In this document: positions 1 through 11,638 of the stretch, piece by piece
How the letters are laid out: every line of letters begins with the position of its first letter
Position numbering within the stretch: the first letter of the stretch is position 1
Source of the DNA: Hygrophila difformis
Lineage: Eukaryota > Streptophyta > Magnoliopsida > Lamiales > Acanthaceae
NCBI GenBank assembly: GCA_030278955.1
Contig: JAOANR010000014.1
Span: 41,491,453-41,555,452, forward strand
DNA length: 64,000 nucleotides
Reading direction: 5' to 3'
Program-made: the position numbers and the translations under genes
The notes under the pieces: generated by a model
What the model was told of the DNA's origin: nothing
Databases searched by the model: none
The model's input: the letters and a program-made list of their open reading frames with translations, nothing else

Positions 1-875
1 ATAGTCTTGCTCTAATTCTTTTCACTAATTTAATATGGATTTGCTATTATGCTATGTATGGTTTTTTGATGGTGGTAGACAGTGGATTATGTTATACATT
101 GTGGAATTTGTATTGTTGTCTAATTGTGGATTAACATTGTAGCAAATTGGAGGATTTGACGTCTACATAACTGAAGTGTCTCGATCGACAATTGATGTTA
201 AGAGCTATAGAACTATTTATTTTATGGAGTAATTAAAGTAATTTCTGATAACAATTCTTGATACAGCTACGAGGGACTTGGATGGTACTTCCTTCGAGGT
301 AGGAGTGGTGAAGTACTTTGAATTGGGCTATTTAGAAGAAAAAGTGAATGACATGGAGGAGTCAAGCATTGGAGAGCGTCTGAATACTTAGAAACAATTG
401 TCTTACATAGTAACTTAAACAACAATCATATATTTCTTGATGAGAATGCTCACCTATAGAAAAACACGAGGAAGATATTGTGTTATCTTCTATTCTTTAA
501 ATTTCTCGAGATTAATTCAGGGAAATGTTATCATATTCAATTCAACAAATCTATTAAAAGTATCTATATATGCGTCCTGAATGCCTTTAAACAAGATCTA
601 TCTCATATCTTATGGTGTTAACTTTTCATTGCTTGGAGACTAATATTCTCCTTTTCAATATGGGTATCAGAATATTATACTATAAATCATTTTTAAAAGT
701 AAAGCTTCTTTTTACTATATATAAATTCAAAGGTGTTCAATTCAATTATTATTTACACATAAAAATTTATCCAAAAGACTATTTATAAAATTAAAATCCT
801 AATTAAAATAAAATTCTCATATATTGGACAAATGATGCAAAAACCCCAAAATGCGGGTAAAGTCCCAATAGGGTA
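1..875. other. unassigned AT-rich sequence
   Basis: No gene was recognised here. One reading frame on the plus strand, about 260-391, is open for 43 codons after a CAG that could be a splice acceptor (reading DTATRDLDGTSFEVGVVKYF and on to a stop). I could not assign it to a family, and it has no start codon of its own. The rest is AT-rich. The last five bases (871-875, GGGTA) are the left target duplication of the LTR element that follows. Confidence 0.4.
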
Positions 876-3361
876 TGTTATGAATTTTGCACACACATAC
901 CACTGTTAGGTATTCACCATTATGCAAATCTGCAGAAACCACAACACAAAGAAAATAGGAGCACAGAACAAAAAAATTCATGCGGATAACAATAATACAC
1001 AAAGTATAAGACAAATGGAGAAGACAACGAACAAATAAGAGATATGAATCTCAAATGATGTCGATCAATCTTCAGGGCTCATGACCAATCCTCAATTAAT
1101 TGCATCAAGCAACACGCATCGATCACCAAGATCCTCTAACACATAGAGAGAGCCAACGGTCTCAAATACGTCACAAAGGTAACGTCACTCAGTTTCCTCA
1201 CTGGCTCACTAGAGGTCTTCATCACACACTCAGATAACTCATACACTCATGTGTAGTTTGCTCATCCACTCGGATAACTCACACACTCACTCACTGAGAG
1301 GCTATTGTGGTGGTTTTGCTACATTGGTGGGTTTTGTCCACACTGGTGAGATTGCCAGGTTCCACGCTGGTTGCTCTAACGGGGTGACTAATTTATAGGA
1401 GGGCTCACAAAGGCATGGCTACAAGAAAGTCACAAGGGGAGCGGGTGTCTGGAATAAAAGTGATGCATCCTGTGAAACCACACTTATACAAGCTTGAATT
1501 GTACCACAATATGTCCAAAATGAGTGCATTTTACGTTAATTCATTGCACTTTTAGGTGTATTTCATGTGTTTTTATTTTTCAAGTTATCATGGTTAGATT
1601 AGGCTTATTTAGGTTAAATTTACCATATTTTATGTGTTTTTAATAAGACTTTGGCAAACCTAATGCATTGCAATGTTCTTTCAGGCATTTAAATGAAGAA
1701 AAGCAATGTTCGGAAGCTTTATTTTAGAAAATAAGGAATATCTAATGTGATATGCGCCAAGATTCAGACTTAAAAAATTTCGGAGTTGAGATCTTCCCAG
1801 GAGGCTCCGCATTGGCATTGCGGACCCTAAATTGCCTTCCGAGCACCGAAACAGAGCCTGGGTTGGAAAATTAGCATGAGGCTCCGCACAGGCATTGCGG
1901 CGCCCAAATTGGCTTCCGAGCGCCGATTCGGCGCCCAGGACAAGAAAATTAGCAGGAAGCGCCACATCTTATCCGCGGCGCCTGAAACCCCTTCCGAGCA
2001 CCATTTTGGACGCCACAGTCGTGGTTTGGAGGTTTTTTAACCTCCCGAACTCAGTTTTTATGCCCGTTTCTTCCTCATTTTTGATATTCAGACTCATATT
2101 TTCGACAGAAAAGTTCTGCAACATTGGAGAAGAAGCCGAATAACACCGAACCATGCCGAAGGAAGTGTTCATAACGTCTTTTCTGACTGTGTTCTTCGCA
2201 TTCTAGGTGTTGTTTTTCTTTTTCTCGCTTTGTAATGTTTAGAATTTGCTTTTAAACATAATTTCCTACTGTTTTCATATTTGTAAATGGATTTCTATGT
2301 TGTTCGTGTTAGAATTATTCTAGGACGGGAGTTCAGAATCACTTTGAAATACGGATTATTTCTATTATGGAAGTATTAATATGTTCTATGTTTAAATTGC
2401 CGTGTTTACACTGTTCTGCATAATATGAATGTTGGAATCTAATCTGTATGATTTCTACTTTGCTAAATTGGGAGATAAAAAGTAGGAATTAGATTTTAGT
2501 ACCAGTCTTGGGAATAAATCACATTAAAATGAATTTTGGCATGTACACGCTGATTTGGGAAATGAAATGTGTCATATGATCACTATAGGAAAATTTATAT
2601 GCTTGGGAAAGAATCAAATTTATGCCTAGACTGATGATTGCAGAATATTAGATGCAATAATTTGGTTCCATAAAGTCTGTTTTTACAAGTTATGAAAATT
2701 AGGAAATTGTCATATTTATAATCTTTATAAAATTATTAATTCTGTTGAAATTGATCTTTTTAGACATTGGAAAATGCTAAATCATTATGCAATTTCACTT
2801 TTATATAGAGATGGCAAGTTCTAAAATATTACAAGCATATATTTTATTTTCATTTTTATTATATTTAATTTTTAATCTGTTTTATATTTATTTTAAATGC
2901 TATCACTTTAATTTAATCAACTCTAGAATTAAACAAACTCTTTTCAAAATATAATATATATATCATTAATGAACTTAAAATGACTAAGTTTTCTCCAGAA
3001 TGAAATAATATTCTGAATTCCTCGTGGATCGACCCGGTATTCACCGGTTTTTATTACTTGATGACAACCATCTGCTTGTGGTAAAATATGAGTAGTGAAA
3101 ATCACTCTTCAAAAAGTCAGAGATCAGAACGCGGGCGCCTAAAGCAGGTAGGGTGGCGGTAGGCATGCGGGAGTAGGGGTGGCGACAGACATGTGCATTG
3201 ATTGAGCATAGACACGGAGACAGACAAAGTCAAGCTTAGCAGGCTACGGCTAGGCTAAGGCGAGTGTTTGAGACCGATGATTGCCCCTGATGAGTGATTT
3301 TCACAAGAGCTCTAGTGTGCTTGTGCTTAAGCACAAGGTGGTATATGCCACAATTTTTACA
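876..3361 (-). repeat. 3' LTR of copia-like element, interrupted
   Basis: The LTR parts are 876-1460 and 3112-3361. They match 5803-6593 almost base for base, for example the opening TGTTATGAATTTTGCACAC and the block around AGATCAGAACGCGGGCGCC. It begins TG and ends CA on the plus strand. The 1651 bp between the two parts are a separate solo LTR. Confidence 0.8.
1461..3111 (+). mobile_element. nested solo LTR
   Basis: This stretch begins TGATGCATCC and ends CACTCTTCA, so it has TG...CA ends. AAAAG flanks it at 1456-1460 and 3112-3116, a 5-bp target duplication inside the older LTR. No internal region or second LTR is present, so it is best read as a solo LTR left by LTR-LTR recombination. 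Near its right end, GTGGATCGACCCGG followed by a T-rich stretch and TTGATGAC resembles the end of plant gypsy (Athila/Tat-like) LTRs, which suggests plus orientation. The short reading frames inside are not genes. Confidence 0.72.
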
Positions 3362-3395
3362 TACTCCACCTTGGCACATATACCGTCACTTAGAT

Positions 3396-3419
3396 GGGGG
3401 GGGGGGGGGGGGGGGGGGG
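3396..3419. repeat. poly-G run (24 bases)
   Basis: An uninterrupted run of 24 G lies about 35 bp inside the purine-tract end of the copia-like element. It may be a polymerase-slippage product, and its true length may differ from the assembly. Confidence 0.9.
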
Positions 3420-3459
3420 TCAATAAAACACATAGGTTCATCATCGCCCTACAGCTTAC

Positions 3460-4560
3460 TCCCTGCACAAAGCAAAAGAAAGCAAACACAAAGTCAGTTA
3501 CAAAGAAAATTTGCACCTAGCAAACATGCATTAACACAAAGTTTTAAAAATATAAGAGATCTCACCACATAGTATCACATTACTACACACAAAGTGATGA
3601 ACAAAATCCACAAAGTAAAAGTTTCACATAGCAAACAATAGACACACAGTATAATAGCACCAAGCAACGCACAAAGCTTAAACATAACATATCACACAAT
3701 ATAAAACACAAAGCCAAATAACACAAAGATAAAATAATAGGTACCTAGCACAAAGTTAATCACAAAGATAAAATAGCACAAAGCGAAACACAAAGAAACA
3801 AGCACAAAGCTAAGCACAAAGTCACATCTAGCACAAAGCTCCACCTAGAATGAAATTATCACAATTGTCAAATTTTCTTCATCACAAAGATTGATTATCA
3901 CCCAGATTTCATAATTTCATCATCACAAAGAAGATTTTACCAATTTTCAAAAAATATTTGCACAAAGCATATTGAAAAACATGAGATAACACATAGTGAG
4001 GCACAAAGCAAATTAATAAAAAAAAATGGGTTTCATGTTTTAATTCTAATTTTCAACAAATGAAAAATTAACACACAAAATACCACATAACCCATTTCAA
4101 AAAATTCTCCACACAGGGCAAAACAAATTTTCACAACTCATGTTTTTCTACACCTTAAACAGGTTACCAACAAATTCATTTTCATGCAACAAATGCAGAG
4201 AATAACCAGGCACATAATCACATAGATTATCATCACATGCTCCATCTTAAACTTAACCACATCAGAATCATATTCATGAAAGGATTTTTCAATTTTTAAG
4301 GTAGAAACTTACATAGAAATAATAGCCTTGGTCAATTTTAAAACAAGAACACATCTCATTTTAATTTTTCAATCTACAAAATGATTTTTAATATTGAAAA
4401 TTGCAACACAAATCACATAGAGAATAAATCACACAGATGCAATCACATAGATTTTCTTAAAAAAAATATAATCACACAGATTAACACAAAAAATCACAAA
4501 GACCGCAAAGATAATTAACCACAAAGTTATACCATAAATTCACAAAGAATTTAATCATTG
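3460..4560. repeat. CACAAAG-rich repeat region
   Basis: The heptamer CACAAAG occurs about 22 times, often followed by C or T and spaced irregularly by 10-60 bp, together with related words (CACATAG, CACACAG, CACAGAT). It is not a strict tandem repeat. It fills the part of the element where gag or pol would be expected. Confidence 0.7.
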
Positions 4561-5780
4561 AACAAGCTTCAATACCTGAGCAGGAATACCTCGAATCTAT
4601 TCCCGACTTAACAACAGAGAGATAATGAGGAGCACCCAGCTCTCAATTTTTTTTTACGAGCACATAGCTTCTTTTCCAAAGCACTCAGCTTCTCTTCTTC
4701 ACAGGTAATCCCAAGCACACGGCTTCTTTTCTTCGAGCACCCAGCTTCATTTTTGGAATTAATAGCATACAACAAAGCACTCAGCAACATCACCAATTTC
4801 TCAAATTGGTGGGCCTGCCCCTATTCATTAACTCAGCTACCACCTATCTCGGTCTCAATTTATTTCAGTGTTTTCACTCTCAATCATTAATTTTTTTTTT
4901 CTTCCTGCTTTTGAATATCTGGACACAGCACCAAATTCACTCCGTTATTTTTCTTCTTTTAGCTACCAACACCATGAAAGTAGCAACTTCACTTCCTGCA
5001 GCCCCATTTATTTGGCTTTTTCATTGCCTTCTTCACAGCTTTCTTCCACACAGCTGCAACCATCTTCTTCCACAATTTGCTCTGCTCATTCCTTTACACC
5101 CTCTTGTTCTTGTCATTTTACACCACTGACCAACATCACTACCCCAAAAATTGAATTTCTTCACCAACTAGTCTGCTCAATTTATTATCTCCACACTAAA
5201 CTCAATAATTCCCCATTTTTCAAGCACACAAGCACACAGCTTCATCAGATCTTTTTCTCTCGTATTCCACACAGCAATAATTTTTCACACCATTCATTTA
5301 TAAACAAAATTAATTTCCCAACACACCATGGCAACAGCCCAAAGCTGTAAAAATAGTTGGGAAACACACAGGCGGCGACGGTGGGCAGAGGCGCGGGTAG
5401 CGGAGCTCGCGACGAACGGGAGGTGAAGGGGCAGTGCCCGTCCGCGGGTGGGCACAGCAGCGGACGGCGCGACGGAGGAGTGTCTGCACAAAGCAGTGTT
5501 GGGAAATCAGCTCCGGAAATGGCGGCAGATTTGCTGCACACAGCAGCGAAGGGACGCCGGCGATTCGCACAGAAGCGATGGCGGCGAGTGTGGCGGAGGC
5601 GATGGACACTGGATTCACGAAGGAGGAGAGACCGGGCGTGTGTCGTTCTGTAGAAAGGGGCAGATCTGGAACGGGCTTCAGATCTAAAAAAATGGTTCCT
5701 TCTTTTGTGCCCTGTTGTTCTCCAATTTTTGTACTACAATCCTTGAATTGATTTTCTGCTTGGATCGATTTCTCCACGAA

Positions 5781-5793
5781 GGCTCTGATACCA
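5781..5793 (-). promoter_or_regulatory. primer-binding site for initiator tRNA-Met
   Basis: The plus strand reads GGCTCTGATACCA, identical to the last 13 bases of plant initiator tRNA-Met. The minus strand therefore carries the complementary primer-binding site TGGTATCAGAGCC just inside the right LTR. This fixes the element on the minus strand. Confidence 0.8.
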
Positions 5794-5802
5794 TGATACC
5801 AC

Positions 5803-6593
5803 TGTTATGAATTTTGCACACTCATACCACTGTTAGGTATTCACCGTCATGCAAATCTGCAGAAACCACAACACAAAGAAAACATAGAAAACATGAGCAC
5901 AGAATAAAAAATATATGCCGATAACAATAATACACAAAGTATTAGACAAATGGAGAAAACAACAAACAAATAAGAGATATGAATCTCAGATGATGTCAAT
6001 CAATCTTCAGGGCTCAGGACCAATCCCCAATTAATTGCACCAAGCAACACGCATCGATCACCAAGATCCTCCACACATAGAGAGAGCCAATGGTCTCAAA
6101 CACGTCACAAAGGTAAGGTCACTTAGTTTCCTCACTGGCTCACTGGAGGTCTTCCTCACACACTCAGATAACTCATACACTCATGTGTAGTTTGCTCACC
6201 CACTCGGATAACTCACACACTCACTCACTGAGAGGCTATTGTGGTGGTTTTGTTACATTGGTTGGTTTTGGCCACAGTGGTGGGATTGCCAGATTCCATG
6301 CTGGTTGCTCTAACGGGGTGACTAATTTATAGGAGGGCTCACAAAGGCATGGCTACAAGAAAGTCACAAGGGGAGCGGGTGTCTGGCACAAAAGTCAGAG
6401 ATCAGAACGCGGGCGCCTAAAGCAGGTAGGGTGGTCGTAGGCATGCGGGAGTAGGGGTGGCGACAGACATGTGCATTGATTGAGCGTAGACACGAAGACA
6501 GATGATTGCCCCTGATTAGTGGGTTTCACAAGGGCTCTAGTGTGCATGTGCTTATGCACAAGGTGGTATGTCATATGTGCCACAATTTTTACT
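5803..6593 (-). repeat. 5' LTR of copia-like element
   Basis: A 791-bp LTR without internal insertion, matching the two parts of the left LTR. It starts TGTTATG and is followed by GGGTA at 6594-6598, the right target duplication. The short frames seen across it are non-coding. Confidence 0.8.
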
Positions 6594-6599
6594 GGGTAA

Positions 6600-8115
6600 A
6601 TATATTCCTGGTTGAATCGGAGGAATTATGACATACCCATGGTTTAAAAGGGGCTATTACGCCTATATATGAAAAAGATTATTAAAACCGACTAAATTGT
6701 GGATAAAAATTATATAATCACTGAAGACGATCATATGGCTCATTTTGCTAAATAAAGCAATGAAATACTAGTAAAAAATTATGTCAAGGCCAACAAGTGA
6801 TTGCCAATTTCCAGAAGTTAATGTGGATAAATTTAAAAATACATGGAGTGATTATGGCTATGTTATAAGCTAAATTATTGATCAAATCATAGATCCAATT
6901 GAAACCAGGTTGAGCCATGCTAGAAAAATAAAAAAACAAATTTCTCGGAATTTAATAAATTGTCGATATGATGACAAAGACCTTATAAACCTAAAAGAGG
7001 TTTAGTGTCATTATGCCAGAAAATACAAGATAAAATTAAAATTATTGTGATAGCAAAAGCCAGTAGACATTTAATTGTCCCTAGCTAGCTAACTAGCTAA
7101 CTGGCTTATTTGTATCAAATCTTCAAAATGAGGAAAACTGAAAGTCCTTAAGGTTGATATAAATCATATTGATCACGATGATTGATTTGATAATATATAA
7201 TGATGTATGATTTTACGTAACTGCACGTAAATAAATTTATTAAGCACAATAATGGTGCCAAATGATAGTGCTATTACGCACATTATAATTATCCCACCTA
7301 AAAATGGGAAAAATGATTGTTAATAAAATTAATATAAACTAAAAAATGATTAAAGACTCTAAAAGAGTCATTCTTACCTCCTAAAGGAGAAGAAAATTTG
7401 TTCTTAAATATGCATACTCTCAAGAAAATCCCGAATGGGCTTACAAAGCTTCAGTGACAAATGAAACATTAAATAAGGCAAATAAATAATATCTCTGCAT
7501 CAATCAAAATTGTTGAAATTAAATTTGTTAAGAAAAATTAATATCATTATCCTATGACATTTACTATACAAATTAAATCCGAGTGTCACTAAATATATCA
7601 TATGATAGACCTGAAGTTTACTTATAATTTTTATACTTAGCATGATCAACTTGGGCATTTCCTGGCAAGTCAATTAAAATTCAAATGATATAGTTAAATT
7701 GTGAGCATAATGCCATCCAATAAAGCAAAAATGATTGGACAATGATATTGAATTTTAATCGCGTGCAAGTCGGGCCTAGCCAAAGTGTACACCAAAAAAT
7801 GTTGTAATTGAATTACACGCAAGATTGAGAGGTCATTGTTACCTGCATCAGTTTGGGACATGATATATAGCAACGTTCATAAAACTAAAGTCAACAAAAT
7901 ATCATTAATTTTCTGCCTAGAAATTGATATAAGCCCAATGTTAAATATTTAAAAATATGTGGGTGTGTGATCTATGTCCTCATTATGCTACCCTAATTGG
8001 GCTCCCAACGACGATTAGGCACATATATATCGGATATAAATCACCATTAATAAATTATATTTGATACCAAAATTTGATGATTATAAAAGGTTTGCATAAT
8101 ATTATTTCCGACAAA
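6600..8115 (+). pseudogene. degenerate Ty1/copia polyprotein remnant
   Basis: No long frame survives, but the residues of a copia Pol can be followed in order on the plus strand with many stops and shifts. HDQLGH at 7641-7658 is the conserved start of the GAG-pre-integrase segment. At about 7945-8050 the pattern VKYLKICGCVIYVLI, then QRRLGTYIGY, matches the integrase C-terminal part of plant copia elements, where HLRVFGCAVYVPI and QRRLGIYVGY are typical. About 1 kb upstream reads as badly decayed Gag/Pol sequence. Reverse transcriptase and RNase H are missing, because the remnant runs straight into a SLY1-like fragment. It is an old, truncated insertion. Confidence 0.65.
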
Positions 8116-10451
8116 TCTTGTTTTTGATCCCCGTGCACGGTGCTCCTAAGTCATCCTCTGGGTCTAGTGGTGAGGAAAACTCGACTCGATACTCGATTAA
8201 ATTATTAAATTTTAAAAATATAAAAGTAAAAAACTATTAGACACAATTTAAGTTTTATCAAGCCTAACAAACTTATATTTTGCAACATAATAAACTGCCA
8301 ATTTAAATTCGAATTATAGGCTTTGGTTAGGGTGCGGAGACCCATGTCTCTTGATGTACTGTGGCACATCCAAGCCATTGATGAAATGTTGAAGTCAATG
8401 GCTAAGATTAGTACAAATGGTACTATTGTAATTTCAATAAGACCCAAATGATCTTTATTCATTTTTCTCAATTCTAATGCTCATACTTCTCTCTCCCTCA
8501 TAATCTACTTTTTATTTTTGAAATTTCTAAAATTTGATAAGTTCTTTAGATTACTTATATCGAATATGTATATTTTTATATAAAGAACGTCAAAATCCGA
8601 GTTCGTTTGAGAAAGTTAGAGTTATTTGAAGTTCACTGCGATTTTCAGAAACGTAGCCTTTACATTTCAACGACAGTGGCTTTGCAATTCAGCAACGGGA
8701 GCTTTACAATTCAGCGACATAAAGTATGCATTTCAGCGACATAGCCTATACAACATAGTTTTTGTAACAAACTTCAAATGGCTCTAACTTTTTCAAATGA
8801 GCTCGGATTTGGACGTTCTTTATATAAAAATCTATCTACTCAACGCAAAAAATTTAAATATTCTATCAGATTTTATAAAGCCTAAACATATAAATATCAT
8901 ATTTTCAAAATAATGAGAATAAGATACCCTTTCCTTTGAAAATATGGTATTTATCTATTTGTAATTTTAAAAATTTGGTAGGAAATTTAGATTCCTTGTA
9001 TCGGGTAGGTAGATTTTCATATAAAGAATGTCAAAATCCGAGTTCGTTTGAAAAAGTTAGAGCCATTTAAAGTTCATTGCGATTTTCAGAAATACAACAT
9101 TTACATTTCAGCGACGGTAGCTATGTAATTCAGCGACGGAGGCTTTATAATTCAACGACGGAGACTTTACAATTTAGCGACATAGCCTATACATTTCAGC
9201 GACGTAGCCTATACAACAAAGTTTATTTGACAAACTTCAAATGGCTCTAACTTTCTCAAATGACCTCAGATTTGAACGTTCTTTATATGAAAATCTATCT
9301 ACTAAATTCAAGGAATTTAGATATCTTATCAGCTTTTAGAAAATCTAAACATATAAATATCATATTTTCAAAACAATGAGCATAAGATATATTTTCTTTT
9401 GAAAATCTGGTATTTATCTATTTGGAAATTCCAAAATTTGATCGGAAATTTAGATTCCTTGCATCAAGTAGGTAGATTTTCATATAAAGAACGTCAAAAT
9501 CCGAGTTCGTTTGAGAAAGTTAGAGCCATTTGAAGTTCAATACGATTTTCAGAAACACAGTTTTTACATTTCAGCAACGGTGGCTATGTAATTCAGCGAT
9601 AGAGCCTTTACAATTCAGCGACGGAGACTTTACAATTCAGCGACATAGCATATGCATTTCAGCGACGTAGTCTATACAACAAAATTTATATGACAAACTT
9701 CAAATGGCTCTAACTTTCTCAAATGAGCTCGGATTTGGACGTTCTTTATATGAAAATCTATCTACTCAATGCAATGAATCTAAATATCCTATCATATTTT
9801 AGCAATTCAAAATAGCCAAATAGAAAATTACGAGGAATTAAAGACTGACGAGTGAATGAGATAAATAAAGATAATTTCTCTATTATTATGCCATGAATTT
9901 TGTCAAAAAAGAGCTAACTTATGCAAATTTTTTATATGATATTTATTTAAGGATAGAAATACTAAATTGATTTTGTGAATGATTTTATTACTAAAGATAT
10001 TATTTTTTATGTTTGACAATTCTACCCTTTTTATTTTATAGCCATTGGATATTTTTGTATGGTTGAGATGATTTGTCTTGATGTACTACCATTCACATTG
10101 GTAGTACCATAACCATTCCCCAAATTATATACTATATAGCCTAGTTAAATTCGGACTAGAACTTTAAATTTTGTTACTGTTCAGGCTCGATACTCGATCA
10201 CCCTATCTGGGTCAAGTCGCATTCATCTGAGGGGACCACTTAAAGAAGCTATTGTTTTCATGATTGGTGGTGGAAATTATGTGGAATATGGCAGCTTGCA
10301 AGAGTTTGCTCACCACCAGCACCCTGCCAAACATGTTATGTATGGAACCACTGAGATTCTCACAGGAGGTGAATTTGTTGAACAGCTTGCATTGTTGGGG
10401 AAGAAAACTGGTTTTGGTGGCAGTGCTGCTAGTGCTACTCCAGCACATTGA
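8109..10451 (+). pseudogene. SLY1: SLY1-like (Sec1/Munc18 family) 3' end, split by an insertion
   Basis: SLY1 is a Sec1/Munc18-family protein that binds syntaxins in ER-Golgi vesicle fusion. The C-terminal part is clear at about 10218-10451: HLRGPLKEAIVFM, then IGGGNYVEYGSLQEF, KHVMYGTTEILTGGEFVEQL and a stop after SAASATPAH. The first five of these segments are strongly conserved at the end of plant SLY1 proteins. A piece just before this segment in the protein appears at 8109-8168: VFDPRA, then after a frameshift APKSSSGSSGE. The two pieces are separated by 2.04 kb flanked by TCTGGGTCTAGT and TCTGGGTCAAGT (8157-8168 and 10206-10217). The rest of SLY1 is absent upstream, replaced by copia sequence. 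It is therefore a gene fragment and not a working gene. A CAG at 10182-10184 could let the last part act as an exon, but nothing upstream supports that. Confidence 0.7.
8169..10205. mobile_element. 2-kb insert built of palindromic tandem units
   Basis: The insert is flanked by a 12-bp near-identical repeat in the SLY1 fragment. Near each end it carries CTCGATACTCGAT (about 8186 and 10186). Its middle (about 8510-9790) holds three copies of a roughly 450-bp unit. Each unit has an arm with AAAGAACGTCAAAATCCGAG (about 8584, 9027 and 9487), a centre with several CAGCGAC words, and an inverted copy of the arm reading CTCGGATTTGGACGTTCTTT or a close variant (about 8800, 9260 and 9730). No transposase frame is visible. 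The superfamily is unknown. Confidence 0.6.
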
Positions 10452-11573
10452 AACGGATAAATTAGTTCACAAAAAGTAACAGTAGAGCCTTCTTTATGCC
10501 TGAGAGAGAGTGGGTTGAGGGGAAACATTGTGTGCTTGCTGGGAGGTGCATTGCGAGGGCTTGAGTATAAATTTCAGACTTGCTTGGCACCAGTTAGTGC
10601 CTCACTTTAATTCACTGTCCATGATTAGTGGCACGGCAGCCTATTTGTAGCTGCTATTAATTTGTTTGTGTTTTCATTATCTTTACGTGAAAGCTTGGAA
10701 AACATGCTGCTGATGGATTCTCTTGTCTCGACTTGCTCTGGCCTCTGGCAACGGCATTTGCAGCAGATTGTAGGGTTATTATTTCTCGCAATCTCTACAT
10801 GGTTCAAAAATTAAAAACACTCTTTTTTTTAAAAAAAAATAAAGTTGAGATTATTTCTCTTGTAGTATTATATATTGAGGCGGTACATAAATTTCCCGTG
10901 AATTTGGCAAGAAATATTGTATGTTCTTGACATTTTAATGGTCGACGAACCTGAGTTTGTCATCTGCAATAATGTGTTTGTAAACAAGTTTATTGCCATG
11001 TATCGAAAATGACAATATGACATCCATGTCATTTATGATCTACGAAATTTACTTGAGTAATAATTGAGTATAGGAAATAGAATAATAAAGTCATATTTTC
11101 TTCAGCTTGCAACTTCTTTTTCCACTGCATTTACTATTCAACATGGTGCCTCATTGAGCTTTTTGTTTGTTGCAACTGAAATTCAGTAAGAATTTATGCT
11201 ACGCGTTGGCATAATTTGTAATGATGAAAGGCACATAAACACAACGCACTTAACAACAATCATGTCGAGTAAATTATGAATCAGCAAACTAATATATGCA
11301 CACAATCTGTAGAAACGTAGTCAAAAGCACTAATCCAGAGCCACCCCTCATCCTCAATATACCATGCCATCCACCCCCACCGCATTCTAGATTCAAATAA
11401 GGAGGACAGGCCGCTGCTTCTGCTTTCCACAGAACCAGATGCTCAAAACTCAAACTACACCAGCAACCCCCTGCAACTTTGCCTGTTTTTGCTTGCCGCA
11501 AAATATACACAACGACAATGGCTGGTCAATAACCTACCTAATCTATCCTATTTACTATTCACCAGTCTCACGC

Positions 11574-11628
<55 letters not shown>

Positions 11629-11638
11629 CACTTCCCCA
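10452..11638. other. intergenic or 3'-flanking sequence
   Basis: No gene was recognised between the SLY1-like stop codon and the RopGEF stop codon. The right half must contain the RopGEF 3' untranslated region, since that gene ends at 11639 on the minus strand. An ATT microsatellite lies close to that stop codon. Confidence 0.5.
11573..11627. repeat. (ATT)n microsatellite in RopGEF 3' UTR
   Basis: About 18 uninterrupted ATT/TTA units sit 11 bp downstream of the RopGEF stop codon (minus strand), so they should lie in its 3' untranslated region. The poly-Leu, poly-Tyr and poly-Asn frames across it are artefacts. Confidence 0.9.

Larger units (their letters stand above)
3362..5802 (-). other. 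internal region of copia-like element, no coding capacity
   Basis: The region starts (plus coordinates) with the purine-tract complement, then a run of 24 G (3396-3419), then about 1.1 kb in which CACAAAG recurs some 22 times with close variants such as CACATAG and CACAGAT. The part from 4800 to 5760 is pyrimidine-rich and then GC-rich. Apparent frames of 100-160 codons there overlap each other on both strands and match no Gag or Pol that I recognise. The primer-binding site complement closes it at 5781-5793. Confidence 0.6.
876..6593 (-). mobile_element. non-autonomous copia-like LTR retrotransposon
   Basis: Two copies of the same LTR bound this element: 876-3361 (split by a later insertion) and 5803-6593. 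GGGTA flanks both sides (871-875 and 6594-6598), a 5-bp target duplication. GGCTCTGATACCA at 5781-5793 is the 3' end of initiator tRNA-Met, so the primer-binding site reads on the minus strand and the 5' LTR is the right one. At 3362-3373 the complement of a purine tract (AAGGTGGAG on the minus strand) lies against the left LTR, as expected for a polypurine tract. The 2.4-kb internal region has no gag or pol frame, so the element must have moved with proteins from elsewhere. The primer site is 9 bp from the LTR edge, a little farther than usual, and the right LTR ends in CT instead of CA. Confidence 0.8.

Noticed and set aside
260..391. C-terminal exon of a known protein (a proteasome-subunit-like ending was considered)
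   Set aside because: The residues do not line up with any subunit end I can recall reliably, and there is no neighbouring exon, so no function is assigned.
5357..5777. Overlapping 98-155 codon frames on both strands in the copia-like element
   Set aside because: GC-rich sequence open in several frames at once, no recognisable domain, and inside an otherwise non-coding internal region.
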